Source: Gonatopus flavifemur
Taxonomy: Eukaryota > Arthropoda > Insecta > Hymenoptera > Dryinidae
Reading direction: 5' to 3'
Length of the DNA stretch: 64,000 nt
NCBI GenBank assembly: GCA_018340375.1
Contig: JAFFJZ010000093.1
Span: 301,469 to 365,468 of the forward strand
Position numbers and translations under genes: made by a program. The notes under the pieces are model-generated. The model worked only from the letters and a program-made list of their open reading frames with translations. It did no database searches and was not told where the DNA came from. Below, piece by piece: positions 54,934-64,000 of this stretch; positions within the stretch are counted from its first letter, which is position 1, and every line of letters starts with the position of its first letter.

Positions 54934-56965
54934 CAGGGTGGGGCATTCAAAGTGTCACGGGCGTTTTTCCCAAAAATAAAATGAGATACGAGAAAATTTT
55001 TCGGACAAAAATTGTAGGGTATCGAGGGGGACATCCGATGGTCGCCTTGGCTTTGACCTCAAATCTCAGCTTCAAGGGCATTCTGAGGTCAACTCTTGTT
55101 TTTTAAATAGCATCTCATATTTTTTACTGCAGATTTGGATTCTAGGTCAAAAACCAAAAAACTTCTGTCTGAACCATTTTCCTGAAATCCGCAAAGATGG
55201 CGCTCTAATCGATATTGTTCCATACTGAATCTGACATTAGAATAACTCGAAAACGAAGGGTCTTGGAGGAGAATGTTTCGGACAAAAGTTGTCTGATTCC
55301 AAGGGGGACCCCTTGAACTGAAACTGAGGTGATGGGGTATAACAGACAAAACACAACACATTTCAATCGTCTACATCACGTGGATAATTTTAATGCAGTA
55401 GATGCTCAAAATGATGGCCTTCGACTTCAATACACATTTCAAAACGTTTTACAAAAGATTGCTGAACTCGTGCTAAAATATCTTCATTGATGCTCGCGCA
55501 TGCATTGATGATTCGTTGACGCATATTCTCAGGTGTAGTCGGTGCTTGTTGATAAACTGTATCTTTTATGTATCCCCATAAAAAAAAATCTGGAGAAGTA
55601 AGATCCGGAGAACGGGCAGGCCAATGAACTGGTCCACGACGTCCTATCCATCGTCCAGGATAATCTCTGTCCAATATTTCTCGAGCTGTGACTGCATAAT
55701 GGGATGGACAACCATCGTGTTGATACCACATATTCAATCGTTTCTGAATAGGTATGTCTTCAAGTAATGTTGGAAGTACTTGATCTAAGAAATGTCTGTA
55801 CTTCTCTCCATTTAGCGTATCTGCAATGAAGTACGGTCCAATTACTCGAGATCGAAAAATACCACACCAAACATTCACAGCTCATTGTCTTTGATGCTCT
55901 ACTTGACGTAACCATCTGGGATTTTCTGTCGCCCAGTAATGCATATTATGTCGATTTACTTGACCATGATTGGTGAACGTCGACTCATCAGAAAATAATA
56001 TGTTGATGAAGTTGTTATTGTGCATTTGCGCTAGACCCCATCGACAAAACTGTACACGATTTTCGAAATCATCACCGTGAAGGTCTTGATGCAAACAAAT
56101 GTGATACGGATGGAATTTGTGACGTTTCAGTATTCGAAGAACACTTCTTCGAGAAATTCCCGAATGGAGTTCGATTTCACGAGAGCTCACGTGTGGATTA
56201 TTGGCTACTGCAGCTAGTACATTAACTTCCGCATTTTCTCCGCTAACAGTTCTCATTCGATGTCGTTTTTCCCTTGTAACACTTCCCGTTTTTGAGAATA
56301 ATTTTGTAATGCGTTGAAAATACCTAATGGATGGCGTTGTTCTTTCAGGAAATCGTTCTGCATACAAGTCATATGCTTGTCTGGGGTTCTTATGCACTTC
56401 ACCGTAAATGTAGATCATATCGATCTTTTCAGAAACCGTGTATCGGATATCCATGATTTTCAATTTGTCATAAACCAAGTAATAATCAAATGTAACTGAC
56501 AAACTGACTTTCAAAATCGTGAATTTTCACTGAACCCCGTCGTTTGTTTACATCGCGTGAGCTCTGAATGGTGGTAATGTAGACGATTGAAATGTGTTGT
56601 GTATTGACAACTTTTGTACGAAACATTCTTTTGCAAGACCCTTCGTTTTCGAGTTATTCGAATGTCAGATTCAAAATGGAACAATATCGATTAGAGCGCC
56701 ATTTTTGCGGATTTCAGGAAAATGGTTCAGACAAAAGTTTCTTGGTTTTTGACCTAGAATCCAAATCTGCAGTAAAAAATATGAGATGCTATTTAAAAAA
56801 CAAGAGTTGATCTCAGAATGCCCTTGAAGATGAGATTTGAGGTCAAAGCCAAGGCCACCATCGGATGTCCCCCTCGGTACCCTACAACTTTTGTCCGAAA
56901 AATTTTCTCGTATCTCATTTTATTTTTGGAAAAAACGCCCGCGACACTTTAAATGCCCCACCCTG
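54934..56965 (-). mobile_element. DD41D mariner-like transposon B
   Basis: Left end CAGGGTGGGGCATTCAAAG at 54934 after TA in an (AT)n run; right end CTTTAAATGCCCCACCCTG at 56965 followed by CA (a mutated TA). Inverted repeats of about 420 bp include ttcggacaaa…ttgtagggta near both ends. Length 2032 bp. The transposase runs on the minus strand, opposite to transposon A. Confidence 0.9.
55390..56454 (-). pseudogene. DD41D transposase B, one in-frame stop
   Basis: Start placed at MDIRYTVSEKIDMIYIYGEV (56454), which aligns with the start of transposase A; the open frame extends to 56514. HTH region: NPHVSSREIELHSGISRRSVLRIL. Catalytic Asp 1 in LFSDESTF, Asp 2 in WYQHDGCPSHY, Asp 3 in RSPDLTSPDFFLWG; again 41 residues between Asp 2 and Asp 3. 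The only lesion seen is TGA at 55879-55881 between EHQRQ and AVNVWCG, in phase. It ends HHFEHLLH. Clearly related to transposase A but well diverged, so the two are different families, not two copies of one. Confidence 0.9.
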
Positions 56966-56976
56966 CATATATATAT

Positions 56977-57360
56977 CATGACAGGGATTATAACATTAAA
57001 GCTGAGTGGCACTTTTTTGCCACCGCGCATGGAAAAGGAGCTTGCGATGGCATTGGCGGCTGTGTAAAAAAAAATGCATACCGAGCTAGTTTACAAGATA
57101 AAACTATTGTTTCTACAGAAAAACTTCATGAATGGGCATGTGATTTTTTTAAGAAAATTGATTTTGACTTTTGTAAAGGAGATGAATACAAAAAATACGC
57201 AAAGCAGTTAGTCAATTGTTTTAATACAGCCAAAGCTATCAAGGGAACACGCCAGTTTCACTGCTACAAACCGTTTGATTCTACTTCTTTAGAATGTAAA
57301 ATTTTTTCAAGCTACTCGCAATCGGGAGTTGTAAAAATTAAAAAAAAACCATCCATGTGA
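56977..57360 (+). pseudogene. C-terminal fragment with HGKGACDGIGG motif
   Basis: Open frame with AEWHFFATAHGKGACDGIGG, VKKNAYRASLQ, EKLHEWACDFFKKIDF, and GTRQFHCYKPFDSTSLECK. I recall the (S/A)HGKGxCDGxGGxxKR signature from arthropod proteins that look transposon-derived, but I cannot name the family or its reaction. The fragment is the 3' end only. It spans the loop and right arm of the 52140-57972 palindrome, so it probably is the relic of that element's autonomous parent. The frame from 56953 includes codons of transposon B's terminus that are not part of it. Confidence 0.6.
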
Positions 57361-57974
57361 ATAAATAAATAATTAAATAATTAAATAAAAGGCTTACTTA
57401 CTTTTATCTCGTATGAATTTATTTGTGTATATGTAGCTCAAAACGTGAGCACAAGCGAGCTCTCGGTCTTTCGGCGCTGATGCCGTCCGAGCTAGGCCAC
57501 AGTCGCGCGTATTTTCGTTTTTTTTTTTTTCAAATATTCGCAACTTTTTTTGCAGTTGAGTGCACTGAAATCGGTTTACGCGTGTTCTTAGTGCATGAAT
57601 TATAGAATGTTGATAAAAAAAAATTTTTTAATTAGCACAAGGAGAACTTGGTTAAATTTCCAATTGTTTATTCCAAAATTAATTATTTATTGCAAAATTT
57701 TATTTTTTCTATACGTACAATAAATTTTTTTAATCTACTACTATTCCTTAATCTAGCATAAAAATTTCATTGGATTTGATTCATTATTGGCTGAGATATC
57801 GTTATTTAAACAATAAATCACCTAAAAGTTCATTTGTTTATAACTTTTGCAAAAATTGGAATTTTTCAAAAAAATTTTGGAATCTATTTTAGTTTGCATA
57901 AACCTTCGATAATCTTCAATAAAAAGTGCAAAATTTAATCCATCAATTTTTAGTGGTCCGGTTCAGAAAGTTCG

Positions 57975-58025
57975 ACTCATGTAACACGGGTTCTAAGGAT
58001 TTTCAAGGGTGCTGAATCAAATTCT
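57975..58025 (+). repeat. Partial unit of the 130-bp array
   Basis: catgtaacacgggttctaagg and caagggtgctgaatc match the start of the 130-bp unit (51466-52139) in the same orientation, showing that the palindromic element interrupted the array. Confidence 0.75.
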
Positions 58026-58440
58026 GGGCACCAATGTTGAAAGAAAATAATAATTTCGATCTTCCCGTGTCAGCTTCACTGCATCCGAAGACTCTTCAAG
58101 AGCTGATTGACGTTATGACAACTGCGCACTAGTGAGAATCCAAAAGTGAAGGAAGTAGCTATCGAAACAAATGAAGCCTGAAAATATTCGGATTCATTTC
58201 TAAATTACGCCTAAATAACCCTTCATTACACTCATTACGCTTAAATTACATTGAGCTTACGCTTTCGTCGTGCTTCCAGGCTTTATTTTTCCCAGGACAG
58301 TTGAAATTCTACAGTTCTCCAGGTACATGTTTCTGAATCATTTGGGGATGGTGTAAAGGATGGTGAGCAATGAGTTCCAGGCTTTCTAAACATTACATTT
58401 ACAAAGTTTTTCAATCGAGGGAAAAACTGATGAATGCCTT
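58026..58440. other. No feature recognised
   Basis: No gene or repeat relationship seen. Confidence 0.4.
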
Positions 58441-58670
58441 TCAATATATTCCCGGATATCTGAATTGTTCAAAATGCGAGCGAAGCGAGCACATGTGGCC
58501 TACGATCCATTCAAAATGAGCGAAGCGAATTTCGAAGGGGGTCGGACTGCTGAGCGAAGCAAAGCAGTCAGGGGGCGGAGCCCTCTGGTGTCTTCTTGTA
58601 CTGGTCTCCTGGATCAGATCTGAAATGTGTTGAAGCGCTCGGGGAGTTATTAAATCCAGGCCTTCAATTG
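58441..58670. mobile_element. CAATTG-family end, inverted, with gcgaagcgag repeats
   Basis: Bounded by CAATTG at 58665-58670. Reading inward on the minus strand: ggcctggatttaataactc, gagcgctt, ggatcagatctgaaa-type sequence as at 24919-24990, then a G+C-rich stretch with gggggcggagccc and repeated gagcgaagcg phrases (gcgagcgaagcgagc at about 58477). No second arm is visible, so this is a solitary or truncated end. Confidence 0.55.
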
Positions 58671-58929
58671 TGATGAAAATGGAAGCCGTTCGTACCAAAG
58701 GGAGAACACAATGACTTTATCACCAAATATATGTTCAAAACTTGGTTATTAAGGAAACCGGATTCCTGCATTGATTTCAGAAATGCTTGGATAATAGAAG
58801 GACCATATTGGAAGAGGAGAGCATGTCCTCCAAAAGTCGGACGTCGGGTAACCCTATGTACAGGGCCTGAATTTAAAATTTCGAAAAAAGATTTCTTTCT
58901 CAGTCGGTAAGAAAGAATTTATTTTCGAA

Positions 58930-59300
58930 ATTTGAAATTCGGGCAGTGTACAGCAACTGATGAGGTATAAAAAATTGTTCCCTGAAAATTCCAGACCGTT
59001 TCATAAATTCAGTTCGGAGAAAGTTTGTGGACAAAATGTGTACTCGGATGGTACGTTGGTATCCCCTCAAAGCATCGCTGTGAAAAGGAATATTTTGATT
59101 TCATCATAGCATTTTTGATTGGTTCGGCATGCAAAAAACCTTCTCAAAATTCAAAATTTGGGCTCTGTACAGCAATGATTGAAGTATCAGAAACTATTCC
59201 CTGAAAATTTCAGACAGTTTCATAAGTTCAGTTCGAAGAAATTTTGCACACAAAATCTTTATTCGGATGGTACGCTGGTATTGCTTCAACGATGTAACGT
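58930..59300. repeat. Direct duplication, offset about 219 bp
   Basis: 58930-59085 and 59150-59295 share tgtacagcaa, ttccctgaaaatt, gtttcataa, tcagttcg and cggatggtacg phrases in the same order. No gene. Confidence 0.65.
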
Positions 59301-59783
59301 CGTCCTGATTGATCTTCCAATGTTCTTTTGAAAAAATCATTCAAACATCAAGACATCGAATAATAACAATTGAATGGGATGATGTTGAATTAGAAATAGC
59401 GCTAGATCCGAAAATTTTTATTGGTAAAATAACAACCAATCAGGTCTTAGCAGCATCCATGTTCGTGATATCAAACATTGATAATCAATCAACGGATCAA
59501 ACGGATTCAATCGATGAAACATCGATGGCACACCGATGTTTAGTGAACACTACTCAAGTATCAAAATGAAGCATTTCATGTTTTATTTGAATGAGTACAC
59601 TGAAAAAAATGTTTTACTGTAGCAAAATATTTTTGTTTTGTGTGTGGAAATTTTGTCGTTTCAAACAAAAATTCCATCATTCGATTTGATTGGATAGTTC
59701 ATTATTACAAAGAAATATGCTATTGAAACAGTACGTATAAACTATTTATTTCGTCAGGAGAAAGTTTTTTTCATGGCCATATG
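59301..59783. other. No supported gene
   Basis: An 86-codon frame (59309-59569) beginning MIFQCSFEKIIQ has a fairly normal composition but no recognisable domain and no neighbours to support it. Sequence after 59590 starts tacactgaaaaaaatg and may be another TA-flanked MITE. Confidence 0.3.
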
Positions 59784-61871
59784 CAATTGAGCCCTCGGAA
59801 ACGATACCTCGCTCAACGCTCTAGAAGCCATATAAGTATTGTCCAAACCATAACGAAGAGGGTGCAGAAAATTGGAATTTTAAAAAACGAAGAATACCCG
59901 GTGATACAGCTTGAGATATCAATACAAATGTCTGTCTTTTCTTCGATCGATAGTTTTTGAGAAAACGAAATAAAAACTACACGTTTTGCCGTATTAAAAA
60001 TCGTTGTTTCTGAATACTGAACTTGTTCTAACTCGGCCATTCTTCGATGTATCTTGGTTGTGTTCTTCGGGAAAATGAATTTCCCGATGACAACTTTTAG
60101 ATTATTGTAGTTGCTTTTCAACGGGAGATTCAGTCTACAGTATAAAAGAGGAATCAATTTGAGTCAGCACAACGACGGATGCTTTGCATTAAAAACGTGG
60201 TGGAGGCAGTATGGGCTATAAAAAAACTTCCGGCGATAAAGTTGTTCGCTAGTGTCTGGAAAATTGAAGATCGATTTGTTAATTTGCAAAATATAGCGAA
60301 TTATTTATCAACGCGCAACGGAAATTTTTCACGATTTTGTGTTGTTTACCGAATGGTTATCAGAGTTCGTCAGGAGAATCATGTTCACTCAATTTTTCAA
60401 CCTGGATTTCTGTCTTTTGAGTCGGAAAATTCGAATATCCAACTATTTTTGCAAGATTCGTTATTCATTTTGTGGAATAGACAATACGATCTTTTATAAA
60501 GTTTGTATGGACGAATTCATAACTTGAAGAAAAAATTGTTCCAACACAAAAAGTTTCATACTTCATTAGAAATGAGTTCCTGTTTGTTCGGTATGGAACG
60601 TTTCTCAGATTTCTCAGTTGTTGATTTAAATATATTTATTATACTCATCAAAACATAAAGTTACTTGTCGCAGGATAAGAAACTTCCTTTGTCCAACCGA
60701 TTCTTCCATAAAACCGATATTTAGAAATTCGTTTAAACAGATGCATTGTTTATACAAAAACTGTTAATCCTAACAGGTATAAACATTTTTTTGTTTCCTC
60801 TGAAGTAATTAATTCGTTCATGAAAACGTTATAAACAATGATATTGTTTATCCAACAAAAAGTATGACGAATCTTGCAAAAATAGTTGGATATTCGAATT
60901 CTCCGACTCAAAAAACATAACCCTAGGTTAACAAATTGAATAAACATGATTCTCTTTACGGGCTCTGATATTCAGGCGGTAACCGACGCAAACTCGTGGA
61001 AAATTTCCGTTGCGCTGTATTTTGCAAACCAACAGTCCAATCGATCTGAAGTTTTTCAGAAAGTTAGTCCACACACTAGCAAACAACTTTGTCGCTGGAA
61101 GTTTTTTGTAGCTTATATTGCCTCCATCACTTTTTTTAATGGGAAGCACGACAAACGTGATTTTCACTTCGAATGAAAAATGTATCAATTTGTTATCAAT
61201 TCTTCCAATTTTTTAGGACATTGTTGTCTTTGGAGATGTCTCACGAATCAAAATCCGCAAAATTCATTATAATACATCGAAAAATGGCCGAGTTGGAACG
61301 AATTTAGTATTCAAAAACAACGATTTTTGACCCAAAAATAGTATATTGTTCATCAAGGGGGGAAAGTGGGAAATTTCCGACAAGTGTGAAGTTCGTCTTT
61401 CCGAGCCGAAGGCGAGGGAGACAATCACACGAGTGGAAATTTCCCACTTCTCCCCGAGGTGAACATACTATTTTTTCCCACAACTGCAAGGAAAGTGAAA
61501 ATCATCTGTTGAATTGCATGTAAAATATTCATATGCATATTTTAGAACGGAAAGATAGTATGTATTTTCCTCCCGCTGTGACACATTCGCTTGGAATTCA
61601 GCACTTTCTCCCCTAAAAATAGGTCAGAAAACATCAACTTTCTGTGCAAGTGTGGGAAAAAATGTGTAGTTTTTATTTTTCTTCCTCAAAAACTATCGAT
61701 CAAAGAAAAAAACGTAAACAGACACTTGTATTGATTTTTTACACTCTATCATCCAGTATTCTGTGTTTTTCAAAATTCTAATTTTTTTCTGATCCGCCTC
61801 ATGACGGCTTGGACAATGTTTTTACGGTTTTTCGAGCGCTAAGCGAGTTATTCTTTCCCAGGGCTCAATTG
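59784..61871. mobile_element. CAATTG-bounded palindromic element, copy 3
   Basis: CAATTG at 59784-59789 and 61866-61871, then AGCCCTCGG / AGGGCT. Inner landmarks match copies 1 and 2 in order: gcttggacaat, agtatt, ctatcgatc, tctaactcggcca, cgatgtatcttgg, aaacttccggcgataaagttgttcgctag. The arms are more diverged than in copies 1 and 2. The right arm is interrupted by a small hairpin element (61336-61480) and extra sequence to about 61660. Confidence 0.7.
61336..61480. mobile_element. Small hairpin insertion with gtgggaaatttcc stem
   Basis: atagtatattgttcatcaagg … gtgggaaatttcc pairs with ggaaatttcccac … gaggtgaacatactatt. The ~55-nt loop holds gccgaaggcgagg. It interrupts the right arm of copy 3. 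Confidence 0.6.
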
Positions 61872-62256
61872 TCAATGCATTCCCGCTGATGACACGCAGG
61901 GTCTGGGAGAATCTCTAATTTTCCACAAGAAAGAATTTTTCCATGCATAGTCTTTACTGTATAAAACAAACCAAACTCACGGATGAAAAATTTAGTTAAA
62001 ATCTTGATAGACATGATTGCAATGGATATTACTTATTGGAAGGGTAAAAAGAAATTTTCTTCCACTAAACATACTAAATCCTGAATCAAGGCATTTCTAG
62101 ACCTAAATTACGGGGAAAAACTAGAGGAAACCTTCGGGGCCGAAAAAACACTCGAGTGGCGGTGAAGAAAAAGCTGTGAAATTCTGGGTCTCTAAAGTTG
62201 AAGGAACCTACATTAATACAAACAGTTCTGAAAGCCATTCTCTCACCCGCCATATA
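61872..62256. other. No feature recognised
   Basis: No gene or repeat seen. The 97-codon minus-strand frame (62086-62379) runs across a MITE end and is not supported. Confidence 0.4.
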
Positions 62257-62499
62257 CACGGAGAAAAATATACGGTAACGGTTACTTTGGAGAATAGTAA
62301 TTTGGTGACAAACATTCCAAAATTGTGATAACTCCCATTCGAAATCGGATTGAGTACAATAAACTGTTGACGTTACCATGAAAACGATAGGTCAACAACA
62401 TAATGATCACCGAACCGTGAGTCATCACTCACTTCCTATTCTAAAGTCGCAATGAGAACTGGGGCGGATGGCAATCAGTCCCATATACTTTTTTCCGTG
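62257..62499. mobile_element. TA-flanked MITE with CACGGAGAAAAATATA ends
   Basis: TA then CACGGAGAAAAATATA; the right end is TATACTTTTTTCCGTG followed by TA (62500-62501). 243 bp, no coding sequence. Tc1/mariner-type by its TA flanks. Confidence 0.7.
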
Positions 62500-62750
62500 T
62501 ACCTTGTGCGGGCCATAAATGGTCTTTGAGCTCCAGACCTGGATTTTTCAATATAAATTCAAAATTTCTTCCAAACCACATATTCTTGTAAGAAGTTCAA
62601 TTCCAAACAATATTTGACCCATCAAATTTTGTTTTAAAGTCAAAAGCAAGCAAAACTGTAACTGAAACACTGAATAAGTTGGAATTATATTGTAATTAAA
62701 TTTAAAAACAAATGGAGTTCGCCCCCTCATTGATAAAAATTATTTTTCTA

Positions 62751-62967
62751 CACTGTAAATAATATTCCCTATAAATTACTCACATTGAAATTGAAAATCA
62801 CAGTTTCTTGTCAAAGCACTGCGCTCAGCGTAGGGAAAAGAAAATTTTTATTGTAAAACCCCTACGCTCAGTGTTGTCATATTACAGAAGCGCAGTGTTT
62901 TGACAAGAAACTGTGATTGTCAATTTTAATGTGGGTAATTTACAGGAAATATCTTTTACAATATAAT
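62751..62967. mobile_element. Hairpin MITE with ~75-bp inverted repeats
   Basis: Left half … attactcacattgaaattg … cacagtttcttgtcaaagcactgcgct is matched in inverted orientation by agcgcagtgttttgacaagaaactgtg … gtgggtaatttac. A second inner pair (ctcagcgtaggg / cccctacgctcag) makes the middle palindromic too. Confidence 0.7.
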
Positions 62968-63174
62968 ATTTCTGATTATATTGAACATTGACTTACAAAC
63001 TTTCACCAAGTTAGGAAATTGGAATCTCACTCCTAGACTGGGGTAAATGTGTAACGGTGATCAATTGCAAAGTACTATGATTTGTGAGCTAACATAAATA
63101 TATTGACAATTAAAAACTGAGCATTTTTCTTCCATAAACTTTTAGTTCACTCATTTACGAAGATTTAAAAAAAT

Positions 63175-63600
63175 CGAACCAGTGATTTCTCCGTTACAAA
63201 TTAAAATAAAAGAATTTGAAAATTTGCTGTTTTGTCACAAAAAATACAGTAAAACTTCGGTTATTTCAACTCTCGGCAATGTGTCGGTCTCGTTTATTTC
63301 AAGCTGAGAGGGGCTCCCACCATCAGCATGAAGATCAAGGCGGTTTCACCTAATCGCTTCTCAATTGGGCAACACTGATCGTTACTGGAAACACGCCTTG
63401 GGACGGTTTGAGAGTGGGGGAAAGAGGGGAAGTTTGGCATTGAACTAAACGAGGCGTTTGAGTTGAGATAAACGAGAGTTCAAATAAAAGGGATCTAACT
63501 GTACTATAAGAATGAAACAAAATTATGTCATAAAAAGTTGAACCGGTAATTACTCCGTTTTAGATTAGAAAAACGTTTTGAAAATTTGCTGTTTTGTCAC
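63175..63600 (+). repeat. Direct duplication flanking a MITE
   Basis: 63175-63238 and 63539-63600 are diverged direct copies (both end gaaaatttgctgttttgtcac). The MITE at 63247-63501 lies between them. Confidence 0.6.
63247..63501. mobile_element. TA-flanked MITE with CAGTAAAACTTCGG ends
   Basis: TA (63245-63246), CAGTAAAACTTCGGTTATTT … cgagagttc … GGATCTAACTG, TA (63502-63503). 255 bp. The CAGTnAAAC(C/T)TCGGTTAT terminus resembles pogo/Tigger-type elements. Confidence 0.7.
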
Positions 63601-63639
63601 CAAAAAAAATATAATAATAAAATAAAATGTCATAAAAAG

Positions 63640-64000
63640 GACCTCCACGGGATTTTTTCAAGACCTTACTGGCAAAATTAGTTACTGAATGGGCATTCTC
63701 TTGAATGCGTATGTTTTTGAATATTTTCAGCCCAAGTTCATTCCGAAATCTTGGAAATGAGTAAAGTTATGATTTATTTCCTAAAACGATGTCAGTTGGA
63801 TTAAGCACATAGAAGACTCCGCTCAATAAACTTAACCATTTTTTACTCAAAAAGTATTATAGATATTGGAATAAAATTTTATGATTAGTAAGGATGGTGA
63901 AAGCAACAAACGAACAAAATTTCAATGAAATCTGATACCATAAGGGTCACGCGACGTGGGTGATGTGACGGGTTTTTGGAAGTGGAAATTCCAATTTCAC
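63640..64000. repeat. Dispersed repeat shared with 15300-15687
   Basis: See 15300-15687: first part in direct, second part in inverted orientation relative to that copy. It runs off the window end. Confidence 0.55.

Larger units (their letters stand above)
52140..57972. mobile_element. Palindromic element (AACTTTCTGAACCGG ends) carrying two transposons
   Basis: Left end aactttctgaaccggaccac; the right end is the mirror image at 57961-57972. The left arm is 52140-52679 plus 54615-54933 (about 858 bp in all); the right arm is about 57115-57972. A DD41D transposon splits the left arm, and another sits at the junction of left arm and loop. Without them the element would be about 1.86 kb. Each arm carries a copy of the same 3'-terminal coding remnant (54704-54920 minus, 57130-57360 plus) and of a tRNA-like stretch (52606-52679 and 57432-57506), so the element looks like an inverted duplication of one transposon end. 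Confidence 0.8.

Noticed and set aside
59309..59569. 86-codon frame beginning MIFQCSFEKIIQ
   Set aside because: No domain, no neighbours, no repeat copy; nothing beyond openness supports it.
1..64000. CRISPR arrays, operons, bacterial promoters or an intact host gene
   Set aside because: The tandem repeats are head-to-tail satellites without unique spacers, the coding content is all eukaryotic transposable elements, and no exon series resembling a host gene was recognised.

Overview
This 64 kb window is repeat-dominated eukaryotic DNA, most likely from an arthropod and probably an insect. The reasons are AT-rich non-coding DNA, RTE-like LINEs, BEL/Pao LTR retrotransposons, mariner and mariner-like (DD41D) transposases, many short terminal-inverted-repeat elements (MITEs) and a long satellite array. 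I found no convincing host gene, no functional RNA gene and no CRISPR array. Every recognisable coding region belongs to a transposable element, and every one is broken by stops, frameshifts or deletions.

Layout. 1-6800: fold-back and MITE-type repeats, including a 280-bp TTAA-flanked (piggyBac-type) element beside a dead mariner (3750-4993). 6811-14452: two 5'-truncated LINE copies in opposite orientation enclose the 3' parts of two different BEL/Pao elements, each ending in its own 3' LTR. 15300-25150: a chain of large palindromic (inverted-repeat) elements, some with tandem repeats in their arms, some with younger MITEs inserted, one of which has its empty site preserved in the opposite arm. 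25525-27016: a third LINE copy that still has the start of its endonuclease domain. 27034-41727: a satellite of about 85 tandem 173-bp monomers with a recent ~4.67-kb segmental duplication, an inverted first monomer and a decaying right edge. 42660-51409: an 8.75-kb TA-flanked element with ~500-bp terminal inverted repeats, a relic transposase C-terminus, a second dead mariner (43704-45021) and a 3.8-kb palindrome. 51466-58020: a 130-bp tandem array interrupted by a palindromic element that itself carries two DD41D transposons. 58020-64000: further copies of the palindromic families and several MITEs.

How the parts relate. The window is a record of nested insertions. The strongest inferences come from internal comparisons, because one arm of a palindrome often keeps the empty site of an insertion in the other arm: the hAT-type MITE at 21757-21925 (8-bp duplication) and the DD41D element at 52680-54614 (TA duplication). 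The best candidate for something undescribed is the family of 2-3-kb palindromic elements bounded by CAATTG (19906-21958, 21953-24924, 59784-61871, plus partial copies at 24919-25140 and 58441-58670), whose neighbouring copies share one boundary hexamer. All boundaries were read by eye, without alignment or database search.
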